Source of the DNA: Cohnella sp. SGD-V74 | Lineage (GTDB): Bacteria > Bacillota > Bacilli > Paenibacillales > Paenibacillaceae | Direction: 5' to 3' | Assembly (NCBI RefSeq): GCF_003001675.1 | Contig: NZ_PVYW01000013.1 | Span: forward strand, 124,001 to 188,000 | DNA length: 64,000 bases | Part shown: one piece after another, positions 58,040-64,000 of the stretch | Position numbering within the stretch: position 1 is the first letter of the stretch | How the letters are laid out: each line of letters begins with the position of its first letter | Translations under genes and position numbers: made by a program | Notes under the pieces: generated by a model | Told to the model about the DNA's origin: nothing | What the model saw: only the letters and a program-made list of their open reading frames with translations | The model's database searches: none

Positions 58040-61000
58040 TCCAGCAGTCCCGCCTTCAGCAGAAATCGCTTCAGCATAACGGCCGCCTCGGCGCGCGTAG
58101 CTTGACCGTCCGCTTGCAGCAGACCCGCAGGCGTTCCGTTAATGAGCCCGGCCTTAACGGCCGCGGCGACATCGCCGCGCGCCCAGCCGAGCTTGGCTGC
58201 ATCGCCGAACGACTGCAGGACGCCCTGTTGCTCCGCAGCAGGAACTTGAACGTCGATGCCCGCGTAAGCCAGCGCGCGAATCAGCATCGCCGCTTGCTCT
58301 CCCCGCGAGATCGGCTGGCCGGGACGGAACGTTCCGTCACTTCGGCCGGTTACAAGACCGGCGGCGACTGCGGCGCTGACGTCTTCCGCGTACCATGCGC
58401 CGGAAGGAATGTCGCCGAATCCCGAATTCGCCTTATCCGAGACAAGCCCCAGCGATCTTACGAGCAGCGCGGCGAATTCCGCGCGGGTAATGCTGCGATT
58501 GGCGTCGAACCGGTCGGCGCTTACGCCGTTGATCACGAACTTGCCCGTCAGCAGCTCGATATCGGACCGCGCCCAGTGTCCGGCCAGATCGCCGAAGCTG
58601 CGATCCTGCTCGACGATCGCGTAGATGCCGGTCCCGCCTTGCCTGAATTGGGCCGTCGAGCGGCCGTTCCTGTCGGCAAGCGCGGACGGCGCGAAGCCGA
58701 TTCTCTGCGCTTGAAGGTACAGCCTGACGCCGGATGCGCGCTTCGCATCGACGGTCTTGCCCGCGGCGACGGATGCCGAGCCCAGCGGCGCAGGGATTGC
58801 TTTGCCGCTTGCATCAAGCGCCTCAACCTGGAATTCCAACACGTCGGACGCCAGCTTGCCTCCCGCCTTGGCGATCGCGGCGACAGCCGCTTCCAGCTCT
58901 GCGCCGCTCAGCGTGCGGATCGTGAAGCGGAGCTTAACGCTGCCGGGTTCGACTCCAAGCTGGGAAGCCAGCTCTTCGATTCGCAGCGTCGACAGCGGAA
59001 GCCGGTATTCTCCGTTGCCGACGGAGACGATCAGCGTCTTGCCGCTCGCTGCCGTTCCGCTGGGGAGAGCGGCTGCTTCGACTTCTACCGTCGCTCCCGC
59101 AGAAGAGGAGACAACCACCGTCGAAGCCTGATCGAACGCTTGCCTGAGCTGCTCCGAATCCGCTGTCCCGTTCGTCGCTTCGAGAGCGACGGCATTGGTT
59201 CCTGTTCCTTCGCCCGTGCCCGTGCCGCTATTGCTGCCGGTTCCATTGTTTCCAGAGTTGCCTCCGGTACTGCCTCCATTATTTCCACCGTTACTTCCGC
59301 CGTTATTACCGCCGTTATTGCCTCCGTTGTTCCCGCCGCCATTATTGCCATCGGTCGATTTGACCTCGATGGTGACCGGCTGCGTATACAGATCGTACAA
59401 TTTCGTCGGATTCGTCGAAGCCGTGTAGCGCAGCAGCGCGTGCGCCTTGCCCGCCTTCAGCGCCGTCACGACGTTGCCCTCCACCTTCAGCACATCCTCG
59501 CCGTCCAACAGCACGACCGCCGGAGCGACCGCCTTCGTCGTCGGGGAATAAGCTCCCGAAGCGCCTTCCGCTTCCGTCCGCCCGTACAAGCGGGCCGTAG
59601 CCGTCAACGTCGCTTGCTCGCCCAGCTTCAATTCGTAGTCCGACTGATCGGCTTGCAGCGAGTAAGCCCAATCTTTGGACCACGCGGCATAGTCGGTCGT
59701 GAGTCCATAGGCGCCGTTTGCGAAGAACGTCTCGTAGGCGTTCAGGTTGTTAAGCGTCCAAGGAGAGACGATAATGCCGCGGTGCTTGCTCGCCTCCAGG
59801 TAGTTCTTGCCCATATTCGTGTAGCCCGGATTGTAGGTCGCGTGAATCGGCTGAACGATCCGCTGCGTATCCCGGAGCGCTTTGCTTACGTTCCCTTCGG
59901 TCGCGAAGCCGTTGGCCAGCAAGCCCACGGGCATTTCCGGCATCAGGGCGGCGAACCGCTTCAGCTGATCCGGGCTGAACGACATGACGTTGAGGATATC
60001 CTCCGCGTCCTTCTCCTTGATCAGATCGACCAGCACTTCGACCGCACGGGGGTTGGACGTCTTGATTTCAGCATAGATCATGATGCCCTGCTCCTTGGCC
60101 AGGTCGATCTGCTCGTCCAGCGTCGGAATTTTCAATTCCCCGTATTGCGGGAACCTCCCGCTCACGTTGGCGTTCAGTTGCCGAAGCTCGGCCAGGGTGA
60201 AATTCTCGACGTTCCCGCTTCCGTTCGTCGTATTTTGCAGCACCGTATCGTGAATAATGACGAGCCGGTCGTCCTTCGTCACAAATATATCGTTCTCGAT
60301 GAAGTCCGCTCCGTACAGGATGGACAGCTTGTTGCTCTCGATCGTGTTTTCCGGAGCCTCCGACGGAATGCCGCGGTGTCCGATGACGTACGGCTTGCGC
60401 AGCAGCGTCGTCTCGTTCGAGTAAACTTTCAGCGCTTCGAGCGCCGTCGCCGGAGAACCGGAGACAATCCCGTTCACTCCCGCCGTGATCAGCCGGTGAG
60501 CGGCGACTTTGCCGTCGACCGGAAAAGCCGATTGCTTCGCCCATACGACGATAACCCGCTGCTGCAAATAGTCGACGTTCTCGACGGTAGCGGCGCTCTC
60601 CGGTAAAATCGCGATTTTGGCCAGGCTGCTCGTCGTGATGCGGCGAATGTCCAGCAGCTTGTCCTGCGACGGATTAAACGTCCCGCTGAAATCGACGATT
60701 CCGCGCATCATCGGATACGCTTGGCGAACGCGCTTCACCAGCTCTCCGTTCTCGGACACGACGAACGCGTCCTCGATCTCGTTCTCTTGCGCGAACGCGG
60801 CCAGCCGATCGGCCGCTTCCTCGGAGCGGACGGCGAATGCGGGAATCATCCGCGTGCCGATCTGCTCCAGCGCCGATTCCAGCGTACCGATCCGGCGAAG
60901 TCCGGAGGCGTCGGTCCAGTTGAGCTCATCGTCGACATGAAGGATCACCGTGGCCGGCAGCGTCGTTCCGGTCAAACCGGCCAGTTGCTCGGCGCTGCCG

Positions 61001-63549
61001 ATGTCGGCGACGATCGTCGGGGCCATGGAAATCTTCGTCTCCGACTCGGCGACGACGGCGAACCGCTCGGACGGCAGCGGCGGCAGCGCCTCCTGCTGAA
61101 GCGTAACTCGAATGTTATCGACCTTCGTCCTGCTTCCGTTGACTTGCAGGCCGATCGCGCCTTTACTGTAGGCGGTTGCGGCGTCCGTGTTAACGATCAC
61201 GCGCCCGTCAATCAGTTCTTGAACGCGATTGCCGTAAGCTTTGACCGTGTAGCGATACATTTTATCGGAAGCGATCGCTTCGGAATGCGATCCCGTGTCG
61301 ATGACGTTCCACGCGTTGGCCAGCGTCCGCTCCGCGAACTCTACGCCGTTGGTCGACGTCGCCCCCTGCCGTACGGCCATCTGGTAGTACGGGTAATTGC
61401 CGTTCTGCACGCGGTACATCAGGGAATGCCATCTCGCCGCGTCGTTCGCGGCCAGGTGGGTCATGTCGGCTTCGACTTTGTAATCTCCGAACAGCTTCAG
61501 ATAGTCCGGCAACAGCACGCGCGACGGATTATCCGGCGTTGCGAGGGCATTGATCTCGAACGCTCCGTCTTTCACCGCGGCGTTGGCGGCCGTCGTTCCT
61601 TCGATCCTTCTCCAGTCCGGCGGCAGCGTTCCGTTGGTCAATCCGTCGAAGTTTTCCTCGTACAGTACGTACTCCGACTCCTGGGGCTCCTTGGCCACGA
61701 CGAGCAGTTCGATTTCCGCCCCGTCCTTACTGGCGGTTGCCGGGAACACGCCCTTGCGCAGCACTTCCATCCGCCCGTCCGCGAAGACGAGAGCGTCGCT
61801 GTCCGACGACCAGGTCAACTGATCGCCCGCGATCGTCCCCGCGGAGAAGTCGCTGAAGCTCGCCTGAAATTGGATGGTTCCCAGCTCCGTCGGCACCCCC
61901 TCGTCAGCCAGCAAGTAACCTTGCCCGTGCGCCAGGGTCACGACTTGCGCCCCGCTGGTCGAAGGCGTCACCACGATCGGGAACGAAGTCTCCGCATTGG
62001 CGAATACCGCTTTGACGGTCGCGCTGCCCGCCTGAATCGGATACAGCTGTCCGTTCATGATTTTCACGATACTGTCGTCGCTCGAATAAAGCTTGAGCTG
62101 TCCCGGAGCGAGCGGCTCCGTCAGCCCGTCGGAGTAATACACCGAGCCGGCGATGCTGATCGGTCCCGTCAACGCCTCCACGGTCGAAGGCGCCGTCAAG
62201 TCAAGCCGTTCTGCCGTCAGTCGCGTCACCTTCAGATTATCGAACGACACTTTGGCTTGGTCGACCTGGAAGCCGACTTTGCCCCGCTCCGCCAAGTTCG
62301 ACGCCGCGGTCATGTCCATGAGCAGCGTATAATCCGAAGCGTCCTTCGTCTTGATGTACTCTTTGACGTTGTTGCCGAACACCCTTACCTTCATCGTATA
62401 GTCTGCGTTCAGGGCGAGCGGCTGCCACAGGCCGTCCTTCATGACGACCCAGCCGTTGTCCGGCTTGCGGTAAGCCAGCTCGAAGGTGCCGTTCTGCCGA
62501 ATCGCCATTTGGTTGTACGGAGTCGTTCCTTCAGACGGAGCCCGGAACAGGATGGACGCCCATCTGGCCGCATTCAGCACGCTTTCGAAGCGGACATCCG
62601 CTTCGACGACATAGTTGTCCCATTGCACAGGCGCTACGACGCGAGACTGTTTGCCCGAAGCGCTGCCGCTGAACGTGATTCTGCCTCCGTACACGTCTTG
62701 CGTGACGGAAAATTCGCTGCTGCCCGCATTGACGTTCGACACCCATCCGTACGGAAGCGTTCCGGCCGCGGTGTCGTCGAACGTCTCTAGGAGCAGCACC
62801 GGATCGACCGGCGCCGTGACCGGAGCATCGTCGCTGAGAATCAGCGTTCCGTAACCGCTCGTATCGTTCCAGAACGAGGACGACTGATAGGCGCTCCAGT
62901 AACTGGACGTCACCTGTGCCGCATCATCTCCGAACCGATCCGTCGCGCCGATCTCGAAGCCCAGCTCCTTCGTCAGATTCGGATCCATCTCCAGCAGCTC
63001 CCACGGAATGGCCGTCTCCAGCGTCCAGCCGCTGCCGTCGGCATGAATCGCGCGCAGAATCCGTTTCTCGTCTTTGCCGCTATGATTGTTCAGCGCCGCT
63101 CCGAAATTAAATTTCGGCGTCGCCGACTGCGGCGCAAACACGAAGCCGGCCTGCATATCCGCAGCTGCGAAGGGAGCAGAACGGTGCAGCGTCGGATCGA
63201 AAAACAGGTTGATATTGTCCTGCTCGAACCAGTAACCCGGCTTGTCGCTCGCAGGCGTTTCGTCCACCACTCTGACGCCTACGTACAAATATTGGTTGTC
63301 CCACAGCATACCGAAGCGCGGCGCTTGTCCCGGCGCTCCTCCGACATGAACGTCCATCGTCTGATCGAGGCTCCACACCGCGTCGTCCAGCCGTCCGTCG
63401 ATGGCCGGTGCGTGCGTCGTTTTCCGAACCTCCAACGATTTGCGCCCTGCGTCTGCCGCGTTCGCGGTCGATCCCGACAAGCCGAACAGCGTACTGCCCA
63501 GCAGAGCGATCGTGATCCAGACGGATAACAGCCTTGTTGCTCTCTTCAT
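58036..63549 (-). CDS. Giant SLH-anchored glycerophosphodiester phosphodiesterase with CBM9 and LamG-like modules
   Basis: 1837 residues. Signal peptide 1-31; CBM9/DOMON-like domain about 33-245 (APAIDGRLDDAVWS; DNINLFFDP); two LamG-like modules (about 250-435 and 625-820; LLETFDDTAAGTLPYGW, YEENFDGLTNGTLPPDW) with Big-like domains between; a degenerate GDPD-like barrel about 833-1050; the catalytic GDPD about 1050-1295 (GHRGIPSEAPENT; ENDIFVTKDDRLVIIHD; YAEIKTSN); a Big domain; a Gly/Asn linker (about 1400-1455); and three SLH domains to the C-terminus. It should hydrolyse glycerophosphodiesters or teichoic acid outside the cell, yielding glycerol-3-phosphate. The start is ATG 63549 (GGGAG upstream). 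The shared leader and downstream Ugp-like importer indicate a scavenging pathway. Confidence 0.92.
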   Translation of the reverse strand: MKRATRLLSVWITIALLGSTLFGLSGSTANAADAGRKSLEVRKTTHAPAIDGRLDDAVWSLDQTMDVHVGGAPGQAPRFGMLWDNQYLYVGVRVVDETPASDKPGYWFEQDNINLFFDPTLHRSAPFAAADMQAGFVFAPQSATPKFNFGAALNNHSGKDEKRILRAIHADGSGWTLETAIPWELLEMDPNLTKELGFEIGATDRFGDDAAQVTSSYWSAYQSSSFWNDTSGYGTLILSDDAPVTAPVDPVLLLETFDDTAAGTLPYGWVSNVNAGSSEFSVTQDVYGGRITFSGSASGKQSRVVAPVQWDNYVVEADVRFESVLNAARWASILFRAPSEGTTPYNQMAIRQNGTFELAYRKPDNGWVVMKDGLWQPLALNADYTMKVRVFGNNVKEYIKTKDASDYTLLMDMTAASNLAERGKVGFQVDQAKVSFDNLKVTRLTAERLDLTAPSTVEALTGPISIAGSVYYSDGLTEPLAPGQLKLYSSDDSIVKIMNGQLYPIQAGSATVKAVFANAETSFPIVVTPSTSGAQVVTLAHGQGYLLADEGVPTELGTIQFQASFSDFSAGTIAGDQLTWSSDSDALVFADGRMEVLRKGVFPATASKDGAEIELLVVAKEPQESEYVLYEENFDGLTNGTLPPDWRRIEGTTAANAAVKDGAFEINALATPDNPSRVLLPDYLKLFGDYKVEADMTHLAANDAARWHSLMYRVQNGNYPYYQMAVRQGATSTNGVEFAERTLANAWNVIDTGSHSEAIASDKMYRYTVKAYGNRVQELIDGRVIVNTDAATAYSKGAIGLQVNGSRTKVDNIRVTLQQEALPPLPSERFAVVAESETKISMAPTIVADIGSAEQLAGLTGTTLPATVILHVDDELNWTDASGLRRIGTLESALEQIGTRMIPAFAVRSEEAADRLAAFAQENEIEDAFVVSENGELVKRVRQAYPMMRGIVDFSGTFNPSQDKLLDIRRITTSSLAKIAILPESAATVENVDYLQQRVIVVWAKQSAFPVDGKVAAHRLITAGVNGIVSGSPATALEALKVYSNETTLLRKPYVIGHRGIPSEAPENTIESNKLSILYGADFIENDIFVTKDDRLVIIHDTVLQNTTNGSGNVENFTLAELRQLNANVSGRFPQYGELKIPTLDEQIDLAKEQGIMIYAEIKTSNPRAVEVLVDLIKEKDAEDILNVMSFSPDQLKRFAALMPEMPVGLLANGFATEGNVSKALRDTQRIVQPIHATYNPGYTNMGKNYLEASKHRGIIVSPWTLNNLNAYETFFANGAYGLTTDYAAWSKDWAYSLQADQSDYELKLGEQATLTATARLYGRTEAEGASGAYSPTTKAVAPAVVLLDGEDVLKVEGNVVTALKAGKAHALLRYTASTNPTKLYDLYTQPVTIEVKSTDGNNGGGNNGGNNGGNNGGSNGGNNGGSTGGNSGNNGTGSNSGTGTGEGTGTNAVALEATNGTADSEQLRQAFDQASTVVVSSSAGATVEVEAAALPSGTAASGKTLIVSVGNGEYRLPLSTLRIEELASQLGVEPGSVKLRFTIRTLSGAELEAAVAAIAKAGGKLASDVLEFQVEALDASGKAIPAPLGSASVAAGKTVDAKRASGVRLYLQAQRIGFAPSALADRNGRSTAQFRQGGTGIYAIVEQDRSFGDLAGHWARSDIELLTGKFVINGVSADRFDANRSITRAEFAALLVRSLGLVSDKANSGFGDIPSGAWYAEDVSAAVAAGLVTGRSDGTFRPGQPISRGEQAAMLIRALAYAGIDVQVPAAEQQGVLQSFGDAAKLGWARGDVAAAVKAGLINGTPAGLLQADGQATRAEAAVMLKRFLLKAGLLD

Positions 63550-63599
63550 AGCACTCTCCCTCTCATAGAATCCTGGTTGGACCGGCACGAGAGAACGAC

Positions 63600-63694
63600 A
63601 AAAAACCCCTTCCCGCATGGAAAAGGAAGCGGCGCCATTATACGGCTCTTCCTAATCCGCGCAACAAAGGGGTTTTCTCCACGTCTCGTACCCT
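63600..63694 (-). promoter_or_regulatory. Terminator/antiterminator leader of the glycerophosphodiesterase gene (probable GlpP target)
   Basis: On the minus strand the box AGGGTACGAGACG / GGAGAAAACCCC (63694-63669) is followed by a hairpin with outer arms AACCCCTT and AAGGGGTT and then six T (63605-63600), 51 bp before the start codon. It is nearly identical in the box to the HAD-Ugp leader at 57898-57923; the hairpin interiors are unrelated. GGGT can pair with ACCC to compete with the terminator. Confidence 0.8.
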
Positions 63695-63726
63695 CGACTA
63701 TTCGATTGTCTCTTACTAGTTTCTAC

Positions 63727-63756
63727 TATAACGGGCGATTGTTATTGCAGCGTCAA
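63727..63756 (-). promoter_or_regulatory. Candidate promoter of the glycerophosphodiesterase gene
   Basis: TTGACG (63756-63751) and GTTATA/TTATAG (about 63732-63726) with 18-19 bp spacing on the minus strand, 19 bp after the glpP stop codon. Confidence 0.45.
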
Positions 63757-63774
63757 CCTGAGATCAAAGTTCGA

Positions 63775-64000
63775 TTAAAGCGCGCGGACCCCTTGGACCC
63801 ATAGCTGGCGGCTACCCATCGACACCGCGCTGGCTCCCGCCCGCAGCGCCGTCTCGATCTCCGACTGCTCCCGGATCAGGCCGCCGACGATAATCGGTAC
63901 CGAGACCGCGGCGCGAAGCTCCGAGATGACCCGGGGAATCAGCCCGGGCTACATAATCTTCGGCCGTGAACAAATCGCCAATCAGCAGAAACACAACCGG
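63775..64000 (-). pseudogene. glpP: glpP antiterminator gene disrupted by an internal deletion (5' end outside window)
   Basis: Minus strand, entering from the right edge: PVVFLLIGDLFTAEDYVARA is the GlpP N-terminal region (about residues 30-50 of the family). After nt 63950 the frame no longer fits, and another frame, directly after a TAG, reads PGLIPRVISELRAAVSVPIIVGGL, then IREQSEIETALRAGASAVSMGSRQLWVQGVRAL-stop, the GlpP C-terminus. About 95 central residues of the family (HxDL... and the substrate region) are missing. The junction is at GCCCGGGC, consistent with a microhomology deletion. GlpP is the glycerol-3-phosphate-dependent antiterminator of glp leaders, exactly the leader type seen in front of the next gene. 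The product would be non-functional. Confidence 0.85.

Noticed and set aside
59190..59345. CRISPR-like or minisatellite array in the GDPD gene
   Set aside because: The short GGN/AAC-type repeats encode an in-frame Gly/Asn linker; there are no spacers of constant length.

Overview
The window is a GC-rich Bacillota chromosome segment, most likely from a Paenibacillaceae member (Paenibacillus or Cohnella type). The evidence is the walRK-walH-walI-walJ-htrA block, the purA / dnaB-rplI-gdpP-DUF2232-MazG-like block normally found near oriC, strong AGGAGG ribosome binding sites, many GTG/TTG starts, and a large secreted protein with S-layer homology (SLH) domains. No rRNA, tRNA, CRISPR array or prophage was seen.

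Region 1 (1-16800, minus strand) is an iron-acquisition island with three Fur-box-like sites (2107, 14289, 16784). In transcription order it holds a Btr-like AraC regulator fused to a ferri-siderophore-binding domain, a LuxR-type protein, a diaminobutyrate aminotransferase, three IucA/IucC (NIS) siderophore synthetases interleaved with a FhuF-type reductase and an MFS transporter, an RraA-superfamily protein, a second AraC regulator, an NtaA-like flavin monooxygenase, and the binding protein and permease of a siderophore ABC importer. The gene set resembles achromobactin or staphyloferrin B loci, but no amino-acid decarboxylase is present here. A citrate or 2-oxoglutarate plus diaminobutyrate carboxylate siderophore is inferred.

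Region 2 (16800-25900) has an intergenic repeat field, then a zinc-ribbon/HTH protein derived from IS1595-type transposases whose promoter carries two LexA-like boxes, then a small CxxH/CxxC protein, htrA and the wal operon. Region 3 (25900-29550) is an accessory patch: a LOG-family gene, a MazF/PemK toxin-antitoxin pair, an Rpn nuclease, an XRE regulator with visible operators, a degenerate duplication of a convergent XRE/Rpn module, and a Phd antitoxin whose VapC toxin is reduced to 13 codons.

Region 4 (29550-40680) holds an M23 peptidase, an RND exporter, the glycine-betaine operon opuA with a divergent GbsR regulator, and an AT-rich island. Region 5 (40680-51200) is core housekeeping (replication, purine synthesis, c-di-AMP turnover) plus envelope genes and a MITE-like element. 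Region 6 (51400-64000) has an ABC-2 exporter, then a probable glycerol-3-phosphate regulon: a HAD-IIA phosphatase plus Ugp-like ABC importer operon, and a 1837-residue SLH-anchored glycerophosphodiesterase. Both are preceded by the same type of terminator leader with a conserved antiterminator-like box. Directly upstream lies glpP, the gene of the antiterminator expected to act on such leaders, and it is broken by an internal deletion.
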